Notes: generated by a model from the letters alone, not told the origin. A DNA stretch of 64,000 bases from Catenulispora sp. GP43 (GCF_041260665.1 NZ_JBGCCT010000008.1:337037-401036); one strand, 5' to 3'; shown: positions 9,228 through 18,697, counted from the stretch's first letter. A program made the numbers and translations.

Positions 9228-11119
9228 GTGCCGGAAACATCCGAACCACCCGCCGCCTGACCGTGGCCCAAGCCCTGGTCCGCTTCCTGGCCGTCCAGCA
9301 CACCGAACGCGACGGCACCCGCCACCGCCTCATCGAAGGCGTGTTCGGCATCTTCGGCCACGGCAACGTCGCAGGCCTCGGCGAAGCCCTCCTCGGCCTC
9401 GAACTCCAGGACCCGGCCCTGCTGCCCTACCGCCAGGCCCGCAACGAGCAGGCCATGGTCCACACCGCCGCCGCCTTCGCCCGCACCCGCGACCGCCTGT
9501 CCACCTACGCCTGCACCACCTCCGTCGGCCCCGGTGCCACCAACCTGGTCACCGGTGCGGCCCTGGCCACCGTCAACCGCCTGCCGGTCCTGCTGCTTCC
9601 CGGCGACGTGTTCGCCACCCGCACCGCCAACCCGGTCCTGCAGGAGCTGGAGGACCCGCGCAGCCTCGACGTCTCCGTCAACGACACGCTGCGCCCGGTC
9701 TCCCGGTACTTCGACCGGATCAACCGCCCCGAACAACTGCCGGCGGCACTGCTCAACGCGATGCGCGTGCTGACCGACCCCGCCGACACCGGCGCCGTGA
9801 CCCTCGCGCTGCCGCAGGACGTGCAGGCCGAGGCGTGGGACTGGCTCGAAGAGCTGTTCGAGCAGCGCATCTGGCACATCCCGCGCCCGCGTGCCGACAT
9901 CAGTGCCCTGGCCAGGGCGGGTGCCGCGATCATGAACGCCGAGCGCCCCCTCATCGTCGCCGGTGGCGGCGTCACCTACTCGCAGGCCACTGACACGCTC
10001 CGCGCGTTCGCCCGCGCCACCGGCATCCCGGTCGCCGAAACGCAGGCCGGCAAAGGCGCGATGGACGAGGACGACCCGCTGTCCCTGGGTGCCGTCGGCG
10101 CGACCGGCACCAGCGCGGCGAACCGCATCGCGGCCCGGGCCGACCTCGTGATCGGTGTCGGCACCCGCTTCTCGGACTTCACCACTGCCTCCCGCACCGT
10201 CTTCGCCGACCCCGACGTGCAGTTCGTGACCATCAACATCGCCGCCTTCGACGCCGCCAAACACGCCGCCATCGCAGTCGTCGCCGACGCCCGGACCGCA
10301 CTGCAAGACCTGACCGGGATGCTTAACGGTTCTCCTACAGGAGCTACATACAGGGCCGAAATCGCTGACGCCCGCTCGGATTGGGCCGCGACCGTCGAGT
10401 CCGCCTACCACTTCGCCAACGCGCCGCTGCCCTCGCAAATCGAGGTCATCGCCGCCGTCAACGACGCCGTCGCACCCGGCGACGTGGTCGTCTGCGCGGC
10501 CGGCTCGATGCCCGGCGACCTGCACCGGCTCTGGCGCACCGGCGGCGACCCCAAGTCATACCACGTGGAGTACGGCTACTCGTGCATGGGCTACGAGATC
10601 GCCGGGGGCCTGGGCGTGAAGCTCGCAGCGCCCGAGCGCGAGGTCTACGTCCTGGTCGGCGACGGCTCCTACCTGATGCTCGCCCAGGAGATCGTCACCG
10701 CCGTGGCCGAGGGCGTGAAGCTGATCGTGGTGCTGGTCGACAACGCCGGCTACGCCTCCATCGGCGCACTGTCCGAATCCCTGGGCTCGCAGCGTTTCGG
10801 CACCGCCTACCGCTACCGCGGCGCCTCGGGGCGCCTGGACGGCGGGCCGCTGCCGGTGGACCTGGCCGCCAACGCCGCCAGCCTCGGCGCGAACGTCGAG
10901 CGCGCGACCGATCTGGAGGAGTTCGTCGCGGCGCTGGACCGTGCCAAGAAGGCCGACCGCCTCACAGTCGTGCACGTCACGACCGATCCGCTGGCCGGCG
11001 GGCCCGACGGCGGCGCGTGGTGGGACGTCCCGGTCGCGCAGATATCAGAACTGGAATCCACTCGCGCGGCCCGAACGGGGTATGAGGAGGCGAAGAAGGC
11101 TCAACGCCCGTACCTGTAA
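9224..11119 (+). CDS. iolD: 3D-(3,5/4)-trihydroxycyclohexane-1,2-dione hydrolase
   Basis: A 631-residue thiamine-diphosphate enzyme that opens the ring in inositol catabolism. The start RRLTVAQALVRFLAVQ and FGIFGHGNVAGLGEAL are IolD hallmarks. The Glu in RNEQAMVHTAAAF is the cofactor-activating glutamate of the PYR domain. The ThDP/Mg motif is GDGSYLMLAQE (Asp480) followed by LVDNAGY near residue 508. The central domain binds no obvious FAD. It overlaps the aldolase gene by 4 bases and is followed, 28 bp on, by the transporter operon. Confidence 0.93.
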   Translation: MSAGNIRTTRRLTVAQALVRFLAVQHTERDGTRHRLIEGVFGIFGHGNVAGLGEALLGLELQDPALLPYRQARNEQAMVHTAAAFARTRDRLSTYACTTSVGPGATNLVTGAALATVNRLPVLLLPGDVFATRTANPVLQELEDPRSLDVSVNDTLRPVSRYFDRINRPEQLPAALLNAMRVLTDPADTGAVTLALPQDVQAEAWDWLEELFEQRIWHIPRPRADISALARAGAAIMNAERPLIVAGGGVTYSQATDTLRAFARATGIPVAETQAGKGAMDEDDPLSLGAVGATGTSAANRIAARADLVIGVGTRFSDFTTASRTVFADPDVQFVTINIAAFDAAKHAAIAVVADARTALQDLTGMLNGSPTGATYRAEIADARSDWAATVESAYHFANAPLPSQIEVIAAVNDAVAPGDVVVCAAGSMPGDLHRLWRTGGDPKSYHVEYGYSCMGYEIAGGLGVKLAAPEREVYVLVGDGSYLMLAQEIVTAVAEGVKLIVVLVDNAGYASIGALSESLGSQRFGTAYRYRGASGRLDGGPLPVDLAANAASLGANVERATDLEEFVAALDRAKKADRLTVVHVTTDPLAGGPDGGAWWDVPVAQISELESTRAARTGYEEAKKAQRPYL

Positions 11120-11147
11120 CGCCACAACGGATGTGGAGGAGGCACGT

Positions 11148-12212
11148 ATGGCACCGAGAACACGCTCTTCCATCGGCCGGCTGCTCACGGCAGTGCTGGC
11201 CACGGCGCTCCTGATCGCCGGCTGCTCGTCGTCGAGCTCGTCGTCCAAGAACGGGGCCGGTTCCGGCGGTTCCTGCCCCTACACCTTCGCCGTCATCACC
11301 CACGGCGACAACGGAAACTTCTGGAGCGTCGTCTACAAGGGCGCCAAGGACGCGGCCAAGGACACCGGCTGCAAACTGTCCGAGACCTACGGCTCCCAGC
11401 AGCAGGGCCAGGCCCAGCCTGACGACAACGCCGAGAACGCGCAGATCCAGAACGCGATCAACGCCAAGGTCAACGGCATCATCGTCTCCGACCACGCCCC
11501 GAGCGTCATGAACTCCACCCTGGCCGCCGCCTCCGACGCCGGGATCCCGGTGGTGCTGGTCAACGCCGGCTGCGACGACACCGACATCGCCGCGGCCAAG
11601 GCCATCACCTGCGTCGGGCAGCCCGAGCAGCTGGCCGGCAAGCAGGCCGGGCAGCGGTTCGCCAAGGAGAACGCGTCCAACGTGCTGTGCGTGATCCACC
11701 AGTCGGGGCAGAACCTGCTCGACCGCTGCGACGGCATCGCGCAGGGCCTGGGCGTCGGGCAGAAGTGCACAAGTGGGGACGCCCCCACTTCCGGCCCCGC
11801 CTGCACCGAGCTGATCCTGTCCACGCCGAACGCCGCCTCCAACCCGCAGCAGGCGGTCGGCCAGGTGACCGCCTACCTGGCCTCTCACCCAGGTGTCAAC
11901 GCGGTGATGACGCTGAACAACGCGATCGGCCAGTCGCTGGTCGTCGCCAAGCCGGCGCACGTCAAGATCGCCACCTTCGACCTGTCCAGCGACGTGCAGA
12001 ACGACCTGGAAGCCTCCCCGCCGACCCTGGACTTCGCCGTGGACCAGCAGCAGTACCTCCAGGGCTACCTCCCGGTGGAATTCCTGTTCCTCTACAACAA
12101 GCACGAGGGCAACGCGGTCGGCGGCGGCACCACCGTGGCCAGCGGCCCCAAGCTCGTGGACAGCACGAACATCAAGTCCGTGGCCGCCGCGATCGCGGCC
12201 GGGGACGACTGA
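11148..12212 (+). CDS. Sugar ABC transporter substrate-binding lipoprotein
   Basis: A 354-residue periplasmic-binding-protein type I (RbsB-like) receptor. The signal peptide ends in the lipobox LIAGC, making Cys26 the lipidated residue, followed by a Ser linker. FAVITHGDNGNFWSVVYKG and VNGIIVSDHAPSV are typical sugar-binding segments. It should bind inositol or a related polyol outside the membrane for the permease and ATPase downstream. GGAGGAGG lies before ATG 11148. Its stop overlaps the permease start (TGATG). Substrate assignment rests on its place directly after iolD. Confidence 0.87.
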   Translation: MAPRTRSSIGRLLTAVLATALLIAGCSSSSSSSKNGAGSGGSCPYTFAVITHGDNGNFWSVVYKGAKDAAKDTGCKLSETYGSQQQGQAQPDDNAENAQIQNAINAKVNGIIVSDHAPSVMNSTLAAASDAGIPVVLVNAGCDDTDIAAAKAITCVGQPEQLAGKQAGQRFAKENASNVLCVIHQSGQNLLDRCDGIAQGLGVGQKCTSGDAPTSGPACTELILSTPNAASNPQQAVGQVTAYLASHPGVNAVMTLNNAIGQSLVVAKPAHVKIATFDLSSDVQNDLEASPPTLDFAVDQQQYLQGYLPVEFLFLYNKHEGNAVGGGTTVASGPKLVDSTNIKSVAAAIAAGDD

Positions 12213-13342
12213 TGATCAGCTCGGACGTCACGGTGGCCCGGCCCGGTGAGGCCGGGCCGCCGGCCGGCAACGGCGACGCAGACGGAGACGGTGTTGACAC
12301 CGGCGCCGACGGCCTGGTCGGCGCGCTCACCAGGGCCCTGCGGCGCCCGGCCCTCGGGGCGCTGCTCGGGGCGGTCGCGGTGTTCGTGGTCTTCACCGTC
12401 ACCGACAGCACCCCGCAGCACTTGTGGCTGACCCAGACCGGGTTCCAGGCCTGGGCGCAGCAGGCGGCGTTCTTCGGCATCATGGCGGTGCCGGTCGGGC
12501 TGCTGATGATCGGCGGCGAGTTCGACCTGTCGACCGGCGGGATGACCGGCTTCTGCGCGATCATCATGGCGCTGCTGGTCGGGAACGAGCACTGGAACGC
12601 CTGGGCCGCTGTCGCTCTGACGTTCGCCTTCGGAGCACTGGTCGGCGCGGTCAACGGGCTCGTCGTGACCCGCTCGGGGCTGCCGAGCTTCATCGTCACG
12701 CTGGCCACGTACTTCGTCTTCCGCGGCCTGTCGGTCGGCGGGGTGCTGAAGGTGAACCACGGTAGTACCAACATCGGGCTGACCGGGACGAGCCATCCGG
12801 GGCTGAACAGCGCCAAGGACGTCTTCGGCGGCTCGTTCGCGCACAGCAACGGTCTGCCGGGCGGATACCAGACCGCGATCCTGTGGTTCGTCGGCGTCAC
12901 CGCGGCCGCGGTGTGGCTGCTGGCCCGGACCCGGTTCGGGAACTGGGTGTTCGCCGTCGGCGGCGACGCCGACGCCGCGCGTAAGGTCGGGGTGCCGGTG
13001 CGGCGTACCAAGGTCCTGCTGTTCATGACGACCTCGACGGCCGCCGCGCTGGTCGGCGTCATCTCGTTCCTGCAGACCAACACCGCGGTGTCCGAGCAGG
13101 GCGTCGGCTACGAGTTCTACTACATCATCGCCGCGGTGGTCGGCGGCTGCCTGCTCACCGGCGGGCACGGCTCGGCGCTCGGCGCGGCGTTGGGGGCGTG
13201 CATCATCGGGATGGCGTTGCAGGGCGTCATCTACTCCGGCTGGGACAGCTCGTGGGACTTCACGTTCCTCGGCGCGATCCTGTTCCTGGCCGTGGCCGTC
13301 AACACCCTGACCCACCGGAGAGCGATGAGGGCGCGCCGATGA
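12212..13342 (+). CDS. Sugar ABC transporter permease (BPD_transp_2)
   Basis: A 376-residue RbsC/XylH-type permease with about 8-10 hydrophobic segments. The family motif [17 protein letters not shown] (the GGIDLSVG equivalent) is near residue 98, and the cytoplasmic helix that contacts the ATPase lies around [19 protein letters not shown]. The N-terminal 45 residues are hydrophilic and Gly/Asp-rich. Start ATG 12212 overlaps the preceding stop, and its own stop overlaps the ATPase start (ATGA), so binding protein, permease and ATPase form one translational unit. Confidence 0.9.
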   Translation: MISSDVTVARPGEAGPPAGNGDADGDGVDTGADGLVGALTRALRRPALGALLGAVAVFVVFTVTDSTPQHLWLTQTGFQAWAQQAAFFGIMAVPVGLLMIGGEFDLSTGGMTGFCAIIMALLVGNEHWNAWAAVALTFAFGALVGAVNGLVVTRSGLPSFIVTLATYFVFRGLSVGGVLKVNHGSTNIGLTGTSHPGLNSAKDVFGGSFAHSNGLPGGYQTAILWFVGVTAAAVWLLARTRFGNWVFAVGGDADAARKVGVPVRRTKVLLFMTTSTAAALVGVISFLQTNTAVSEQGVGYEFYYIIAAVVGGCLLTGGHGSALGAALGACIIGMALQGVIYSGWDSSWDFTFLGAILFLAVAVNTLTHRRAMRARR

Positions 13343-14289
13343 CCATGCTGCTGGAGGCCGACGGCGTCGGTAAGTACTTCGGGAACGTGCGCGCCTTGAG
13401 CGAGGTGTCGCTGTCGGTGCGCGCCGGCCAGGTGACGTGCGTGCTGGGGGACAACGGCGCCGGCAAGTCGACCCTCATCAAAATCCTGTCGGGCGTGTTC
13501 GCACCGGATGAGGGCGAGGTACGCGTCGACGGTGCGGCGGTGAGGTTCCACAGCCCCCGCGATGCCCTCTCCGCGGGTATCGCCACGGTCTTCCAGGACC
13601 TGGCGATGGTGCCGCTGATGGCGATCTGGCGGAACTTCTACCTGGGTTCGGAGCCGACAAAGGGGTGGGGGCCGTGGCGGCGCTTCGATGCCCGCGCGGC
13701 CCGGGCCGGTACCCGCGAGGCGCTGGCGGCCATGGGCATCGACCTGCGCGATCCGGACCAGCCGGTCGGCACGCTGTCCGGCGGGGAACGGCAGTCGGTG
13801 GCGATCGCGCGCGCCGTGCACTTCGGGGCCAGGGTCCTGATCCTGGACGAGCCGACCTCGGCCCTGGGAGTCAAGCAGGCCGGGGTGGTGCTGCGGCGCG
13901 TCGTTCAAGCACGGGAGAGAGGACTGGGCGTCGTGTTCATCACCCACAACCCGCACCACGCGCATCCGGTGGGGGACCGGTTCGTCGTACTGAACCGGGG
14001 CCGGCTGCTCGGCGACTTCGCCAAGTCCGAGATCGGCCGCGACGAACTGGTGCGGCTGATGTCCGGCGGTGCGGAGCTGGAAACGCTCGGACACGAGCTT
14101 GAACGGATCCCGGGCATCGCCGCCAGCGCTGATACCGAAGCCAATGCCCCTGCCGCCACAGCACAAGAAGAGCAAGAACCAGAGCAAGAACCAGAGCAAG
14201 AACCAGAGCAAGAACCAGAGCAAGAACCAGAGCAAGAGCAAGAGCAAGCCGGTCCGGCGCCGGCTGAAGCGCTTGATGAAAACAGTTGA
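13339..14289 (+). CDS. Sugar ABC transporter ATPase with EQEP-repeat tail
   Basis: A 316-residue single-cassette ATPase. Walker A is GDNGAGKST (residues 37-45), the Q-loop VFQDLAMV, the signature LSGGERQS, Walker [12 protein letters not shown] and the switch His in FITHNPHH. It has one nucleotide-binding domain, unlike RbsA, which has two, so it should work as a homodimer (FrcA-like). Beyond residue 250 comes an acidic extension ending in repeated EQEP units encoded by a 12-bp tandem repeat. ATGA overlap with the permease gene. Confidence 0.9.
   Translation: MTMLLEADGVGKYFGNVRALSEVSLSVRAGQVTCVLGDNGAGKSTLIKILSGVFAPDEGEVRVDGAAVRFHSPRDALSAGIATVFQDLAMVPLMAIWRNFYLGSEPTKGWGPWRRFDARAARAGTREALAAMGIDLRDPDQPVGTLSGGERQSVAIARAVHFGARVLILDEPTSALGVKQAGVVLRRVVQARERGLGVVFITHNPHHAHPVGDRFVVLNRGRLLGDFAKSEIGRDELVRLMSGGAELETLGHELERIPGIAASADTEANAPAATAQEEQEPEQEPEQEPEQEPEQEPEQEQEQAGPAPAEALDENS
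14169..14248 (+). repeat. 12-bp tandem repeat encoding EQEP units
   Basis: Five exact copies of AGAGCAAGAACC run from 14169 to 14228, then decay into AGAGCA units up to 14248. It is in frame in the ABC ATPase and adds about 25 Glu/Gln/Pro residues near its C-terminus. Exact copies point to recent slippage. Confidence 0.95.
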
Positions 14290-14319
14290 TCGAAGCCAGC
14301 ACTGTCGAAGGACCTGGTC

Positions 14320-15255
14320 ATGCCCCTGCCCCGCCCCGCGACCCTCGGCGCGATCCGCGTCGCCCGGGAGGCCGCCACCTTGATCCGCCGCTCGGCCGCC
14401 CCGCGCCGGCTCCGCTTCAAGACCGCCGCGGATCTGGTCACCGCCACCGACCTGCGGGTCGAGCGGCTGGTCCGGTCCTGGCTGAAGGACGCGCATCCCG
14501 ACCACGCCGTCGTCGGTGAGGAGGGCGGCGGTCTGGCCGAGATGGACCTGTCGCGCCCGACGTGGTTCGTCGATCCCGTCGACGGCACCACCAACTTCGT
14601 GCGCGGCATCCCGCACTGCGCATGCTCGCTGGCGCTCTGGGACGGCCAGCGGCTCGCGCTGGGGGTGGTCGCCGACGTCGCACGCCGCCGGATCTACTGG
14701 GCCGAGGCCGGGCGCGGCGCGTACGAGGGACGCCGGCGGCTGCGGGCCTCCCCGGTGCGCCGGCTGGACCGGGCGGTGCTGGCCACCGGCTTCCCCCCGA
14801 CCCGGTCCTTCGACGGCGACGACAACCTCGCCGAGTTCTCCTCGGTGTTCCGGCAGTCCCGGGACGTGCGGCGCACCGGCAGCGCCGCGATCGACCTGGC
14901 GTGGGTCGCCGCCGGGCGGCTGGACTGCTACTGGGAGCAGCGGTGCGGGCCGTGGGACTGGGCCGCCGGGGTGCTGCTGGTGCGGGAGGCCCGGGGGAAG
15001 GCGACGACGTATGCCGGGCTGGAGTGGCATCCCGGGGACGCCGATCTGGTGGCGTCCAACGGGCCGGTGCATCCGGGGCTGGTCGAGGCGTTCTGCGAGG
15101 CGCGGGCGGCGGCCGGGTTGCCGGCGCGGCCGCCGCAGCCGGCGTTCGCGGGTCCGGCGGGTTCGGAGGGTTCGGCGAGTTCGGCGGGGGCGCCCGCTTC
15201 GTCGTCGGCTTCGTCAGCCTCGTCGGCGTCGGCCTCGCCGGCCTCAGCCGGGTAG
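14320..15255 (+). CDS. Inositol monophosphatase family phosphatase
   Basis: A 311-residue Li-sensitive-type phosphatase. The metal site has the Glu pair in VVGEEGGG, motif A WFVDPVDGTTNFVRG, and motif B CGPWDWAAGVLLVREA. It should hydrolyse inositol 1-phosphate (or a related sugar phosphate), which fits its position 30 bp after the inositol transporter ATPase. From about residue 270 the protein ends in a Ser/Ala/Pro low-complexity tail. The last 12 bp overlap the end of the convergent MFS gene. Histidinol phosphatase or nucleotide phosphatase activity cannot be excluded. Confidence 0.86.
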   Translation: MPLPRPATLGAIRVAREAATLIRRSAAPRRLRFKTAADLVTATDLRVERLVRSWLKDAHPDHAVVGEEGGGLAEMDLSRPTWFVDPVDGTTNFVRGIPHCACSLALWDGQRLALGVVADVARRRIYWAEAGRGAYEGRRRLRASPVRRLDRAVLATGFPPTRSFDGDDNLAEFSSVFRQSRDVRRTGSAAIDLAWVAAGRLDCYWEQRCGPWDWAAGVLLVREARGKATTYAGLEWHPGDADLVASNGPVHPGLVEAFCEARAAAGLPARPPQPAFAGPAGSEGSASSAGAPASSSASSASSASASPASAG

Positions 15256-16545
15256 CTCGCGCAGCTTGCGCAGCGGCGAGCCGAGCAGGAACAGGACGCT
15301 GCAACTGGCGCCGATCGTCGAGATCCACAAGGAGGTGCGCATCCCGACGGTCGTGGCCAGCCAGCCGCCGGTCAGCGCGCCGAGCGGGCGGATGCCGTAG
15401 TTGATGGTCTGCAGGACGCCGGAGATGCGCGAGCGCAGGTCGTCCGGCATGACCGCGGTGATGTAGGCGTTGGCGGAGACGTCCAGCACCATGCCGCCCA
15501 GGCCCGAGAGGAATTCGTAGGCGAACAAGGTCAGCACGATCAGCGCCTTGGGCCCGGCGGCCAGCGCCACCAGTACGTGCGGTGCCGCGAAGCCGAGGAA
15601 CCCCAGCGTGATGCCCATGCCGATCCCGATGCGGGCGACCACGCGGCTGGTCACGGCCGCGCCGACGAGCCCGCCGACCGCCCCGGCACCCAGGGCCAGG
15701 CCGAGCAGGCCGGCGTTGATGTGCAGGTAGGTGGTGGCGTAGAGGATGAACAGCGCCTGGAAGATGAAGTCGAAGAAGTTGACGGTGGCCACCGCGCCCA
15801 GCAGAGCCCTGATGCCGGGAGTACCGGTGATCCAGCGCAGCCCGGCCAGGAAACCGCCCTTGGCCTCGCGGTCCGGCACCGGCTCGACCGGCCGGATGCG
15901 GCTCAGCGAGAGTGCCGAGACCAGGTAGCTGACCGCGTCGGCGACCAGCGCGAACGGTGCGGTGAGCAGCTGCACGGCCAGCCCGCCGAGGCCGGGACCG
16001 GAGACGGAGGCGAAGGCGCGGCTGCCGTTGCTCAGCGAGGACGCCTGCATGAGCTCGGCCTTGGGCACCATCGCGGCGAACAGGGTGTTGTCGGAGATGC
16101 TGAACAACACCCCGAGGGTCCCGACGACGAGCTCTGCGACGATCAGCTGCGGGAGCGTCAACACGCCGAAGGCATAGGCGACCGGCACCGAGAGCACGGC
16201 CAGGAACCGCCCGACATCGGCGACGAGCATGATGCGCCGCCGACTCGACCGCCGATCGACCCAGATACCGGCCGGGATCGAGAGCAGCAGCGCCGGGATC
16301 ATCGGCGCGGCGGTGAGCCAGGACATCGCGGTCGCCCCGGCGCCGAAGAGCAGGACCGCGGCGAGCGGCATCGCGATGCGGTGGACCTCGTCGCCGATGA
16401 GGGAGACGCTGTGGCCGAGCCAGAAGCGGCGGAAGTCGCGACGGTGCAGGACCGCGGGCACGCGCTGCTGGAGGCCGGGCGGGAGGAGGCGGGATATCGC
16501 GCCGGCGGTGGGGGCTTCGGCGGGAGCTTCGGTGGCGGCGGTCAT
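15244..16545 (-). CDS. MFS transporter (MFS_3, drug-exporter type)
   Basis: A 433-residue, 12-segment major facilitator. RRFWLGHSVSLIGDEVHRIA is the typical N-terminal start of the enterobactin-exporter/macrolide-efflux (MFS_3) branch, and GIWVDRRSSRRRIML is the conserved cytoplasmic loop 2-3. Its start overlaps the upstream HTH regulator stop by 4 bases (ATGA), so the regulator and the pump are one operon; the usual logic is ligand-relieved repression of efflux. Substrate unknown. Confidence 0.88.
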   Translation of the reverse strand: MTAATEAPAEAPTAGAISRLLPPGLQQRVPAVLHRRDFRRFWLGHSVSLIGDEVHRIAMPLAAVLLFGAGATAMSWLTAAPMIPALLLSIPAGIWVDRRSSRRRIMLVADVGRFLAVLSVPVAYAFGVLTLPQLIVAELVVGTLGVLFSISDNTLFAAMVPKAELMQASSLSNGSRAFASVSGPGLGGLAVQLLTAPFALVADAVSYLVSALSLSRIRPVEPVPDREAKGGFLAGLRWITGTPGIRALLGAVATVNFFDFIFQALFILYATTYLHINAGLLGLALGAGAVGGLVGAAVTSRVVARIGIGMGITLGFLGFAAPHVLVALAAGPKALIVLTLFAYEFLSGLGGMVLDVSANAYITAVMPDDLRSRISGVLQTINYGIRPLGALTGGWLATTVGMRTSLWISTIGASCSVLFLLGSPLRKLRELPG

Positions 16546-17210
16546 GACTGGGGACCTTGAGCGTCGGAGGTCGAATCAGAGCCAGTACCCGAGTCGGTGT
16601 CAGTGCCCGTGCCGTCCTCAGCACCTCCCGCCGGCCGCCGATCCTTCCGATAAGCGATCCGCAGCACCTGCACCAGCTCCGCGCCCTCCGGCCGCAGCTC
16701 CGGCGTGGTGTTGCGCTCGTCGAACCGGCTGATCAGTGCGTCGATCCCGTCCCTGAGTTCCAGCAGTTCGGCGGGCGTCAGGTAGAGCATGCGGTCGCCG
16801 AAGGCCTCGGCCTCCTGCCATTCCTTCGGCAGCCGGTCCCAGTTGCGCTCGGCGTACAGCACCTCCTCGAAGTACTGCTGCGCCAGGAACACGCGCAGTT
16901 CCGCGGTCGCCGCCGCGACGGCTGGGTCCGTCGCGGCTCGCGGGATGCTCGTGAACTGTGCCGTGGCGCGCCACGGCTTCTGCCGTCCGGGTCCGGGTAC
17001 CTCCTCGACCAGGCCGTACTTCGCGAGCATGCGCAGGTGGTAGCTGCAGCTGGCCACTGATTCGCCGGTGAGTTCGGCGGCGCGGGTGGCGGTCAGCGGG
17101 CCGTCGGTGCGCAGCAGGGCGACCAGGGCCATCCGGGTGCGGTGGGCGTAGGCGCGGATGGCTTGCGGGTCGGTGAGATGCAAGGCGTCATCGTGCTCTG
17201 AGCCGGTCAT
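16542..17210 (-). CDS. ArsR-like winged-helix regulator of the MFS operon
   Basis: A 222-residue regulator. The helix-turn-helix is TATRAAELTGESVASCSYHL (about residues 40-60), followed by the wing KYGLVEEVPGPGRQKPWRA. The C-terminal half (VFLAQQYFEEVLYAERNWDR) is a helical ligand or dimer domain, and the tail is a Ser/Thr/Gly/Asp stretch. It is cotranscribed with the MFS gene and probably represses its own promoter at 17216-17243. The ATG at 17210 has almost no leader. Confidence 0.85.
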   Translation of the reverse strand: MTGSEHDDALHLTDPQAIRAYAHRTRMALVALLRTDGPLTATRAAELTGESVASCSYHLRMLAKYGLVEEVPGPGRQKPWRATAQFTSIPRAATDPAVAAATAELRVFLAQQYFEEVLYAERNWDRLPKEWQEAEAFGDRMLYLTPAELLELRDGIDALISRFDERNTTPELRPEGAELVQVLRIAYRKDRRPAGGAEDGTGTDTDSGTGSDSTSDAQGPQS

Positions 17211-17215
17211 GCATC

Positions 17216-17243
17216 TAAAGATAGCTTTCTAAAGAAACCTTTA
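17216..17243 (-). promoter_or_regulatory. Two adjacent palindromes at the HTH-MFS promoter
   Basis: AAAG-ATAG-CTTT (17217-17228) and TAAAG-AAAC-CTTTA (17230-17243) lie 7-33 bp before the regulator ATG, in an AT-rich island within GC-rich sequence. They probably overlap the -10 region and form the autoregulatory operator, with a leaderless or very short-leader transcript. Confidence 0.65.
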
Positions 17244-17297
17244 CAAGGCTCCCCGCCGAGGTCGGCCACCGGCTCGCCCGCTCGCCCGCTCACGCGC

Positions 17298-17969
17298 TCA
17301 CCCCTCGAAGGTCATCACCTCCACCTGGAACGGGGCCTCCCCGAACAAAGCCACCGCCGCCCGGTAGCCGCTCGGCACCGGGACCGGCAGCACCCGGTGC
17401 CGGTGCGAGCTGGCCGGCTCCACGCACGCCACCAGATCCCGCTGTAGCACCGCAGCCTTCGTGTTCGCCCAGCCCAGGCCGCCGGCCACCTTCGCCGCAG
17501 CCTCCTTGCGGGTCCACAGGCGCGCGTAGCGGTCGTTCTGCTCATGCAGATCGTGGCCGCCGGCGACGTAGCGTGCCTCGAACGGCAGGAAGTAGCGCTC
17601 GGACATGTCCACCGGGTCCAGGCCCTCGGCCAGTTGCCGGACGTCCACGCCGACCTCGCGGGTCGCGGCCACCGCCAGCAGGGCCAGCGCGCCGTCGTGG
17701 GCCAGGCTGATGTGCGGGCCGCCGCCGGTCAGTGCCGGCTTGCCGTTGAAGTCCGGGGTGAAGTCCAGGGACGCGGGGGCGAGGTCCAGTTCGCGGCCCA
17801 GGATCACGCGGCGCGCGCCGTGGGCGACGAGGTAGCGGTGCCGGTCGCGTTCGTGCAGGAAGTCGGCGGCGTGTGCCTTCTCGTCGTCGTCGAGCAGGTC
17901 CTGGTAGCCCTCGGCGGTCTCCGGGGCGGTGTCGGTGGTGATGACCCAGACGCGGATCCGGTCGGTCAT
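17298..17969 (-). CDS. 4'-Phosphopantetheinyl transferase (Sfp type)
   Basis: A 223-residue, two-lobed PPTase that transfers phosphopantetheine from CoA to carrier proteins. Motifs in order: FNGKPAL, HISLAHDGALALLAV, VGVDVRQLAE (with the metal-binding Asp) and LWTRKEAAAKVAGGLG (the WxxKEAxxK helix). The length fits the Sfp/NRPS-PKS class and not the 120-residue AcpS class. It stands alone here, so its carrier protein is encoded elsewhere. Confidence 0.9.
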   Translation of the reverse strand: MTDRIRVWVITTDTAPETAEGYQDLLDDDEKAHAADFLHERDRHRYLVAHGARRVILGRELDLAPASLDFTPDFNGKPALTGGGPHISLAHDGALALLAVAATREVGVDVRQLAEGLDPVDMSERYFLPFEARYVAGGHDLHEQNDRYARLWTRKEAAAKVAGGLGWANTKAAVLQRDLVACVEPASSHRHRVLPVPVPSGYRAAVALFGEAPFQVEVMTFEG

Positions 17970-18007
17970 GGGCGCACCGCCGGGCGGCGGGCGGTGTGGT
18001 GGGTGGC

Positions 18008-18045
18008 GTGGCGGGTGACGACGTGGCGGGTGACGACGTGGCGGG
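18008..18045 (+). repeat. 15-bp tandem repeat
   Basis: GTGGCGGGTGACGAC occurs twice in tandem (18008-18022, 18023-18037) plus a partial third copy, inside the 257-bp divergent spacer between the PPTase and GNAT genes. The rest of 17970-18226 shows no gene. The AATAGT at 18213-18218, 9 bp before the GNAT ATG, may be its -10 box. Confidence 0.8.
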
Positions 18046-18226
18046 CTGCGGGGTCGCGGAAGTCGGTCGGGCGCGGTGGAGCGTCGTTTTCGGTCTCCAT
18101 GGAGTTCACGTTTCCGAGCGGTGCCGCTCCAAACGCGCCGCCGGCGCTCCCGGTGCGGGCATCGTGACCAGGCTCTGGGCCGGCGGCAGCGATTTGTTGT
18201 CAGTAGGTCGCAATAGTCTTTTTCCC

Positions 18227-18697
18227 ATGACCGAACCCGTGATCCGCGCGATGCGTGAGAGCGACCTGCCGGCGTTGTTCGAGATCCAGTGTGACGCCGA
18301 GGGCCAGACGATGGCCGCGTTCACGAGCACGGCGAACGACCGCGAGGCCTACCTGGACAAGCATCGCCGGCTGTTGGCCGACGAGCGGATCGTGCAGGTG
18401 GTGGTGGAGGACGGCGGCGAGGTCGTCGGCAGCGCGGCGGCCTTCCCGCTGGGCGACGACATCGATGTGACGTACTGGATCCGGCGCGATCGCTGGGGGC
18501 GCGGCCTGGCCGGGGCGGCGTTGGCGGCGGTGCTGGAGCAGGTGGAGGTGCGGCCGGTGTTCGCCTCGGCGGCGTTCGACAACCTCGCCTCGCAGCGGGT
18601 GCTGGAGAAGAGCGGGTTCAAGCCGACCGGGCGGGCGCGGGGGTTCGCCGAGGCCCGGGGCGAGGAGATCGAGGAAGTGCTGTTCCGGCTGGACTGA
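18227..18697 (+). CDS. GNAT-family N-acetyltransferase
   Basis: A 156-residue single-domain acetyltransferase. IRAMRESDLPALFEIQ is the N-terminal GNAT pattern, YWIRRDRWGRGLAGAALAAV is motif A (acetyl-CoA pyrophosphate loop, RWGRGLA), and ASQRVLEKSGFKPTGRARG is motif B. Substrate unknown; related proteins include RimJ/L-like and antibiotic acetyltransferases. ATG 18227 has no clear ribosome site, and an AT-rich stretch with AATAGT lies just upstream, so a leaderless message is likely. Confidence 0.85.
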   Translation: MTEPVIRAMRESDLPALFEIQCDAEGQTMAAFTSTANDREAYLDKHRRLLADERIVQVVVEDGGEVVGSAAAFPLGDDIDVTYWIRRDRWGRGLAGAALAAVLEQVEVRPVFASAAFDNLASQRVLEKSGFKPTGRARGFAEARGEEIEEVLFRLD

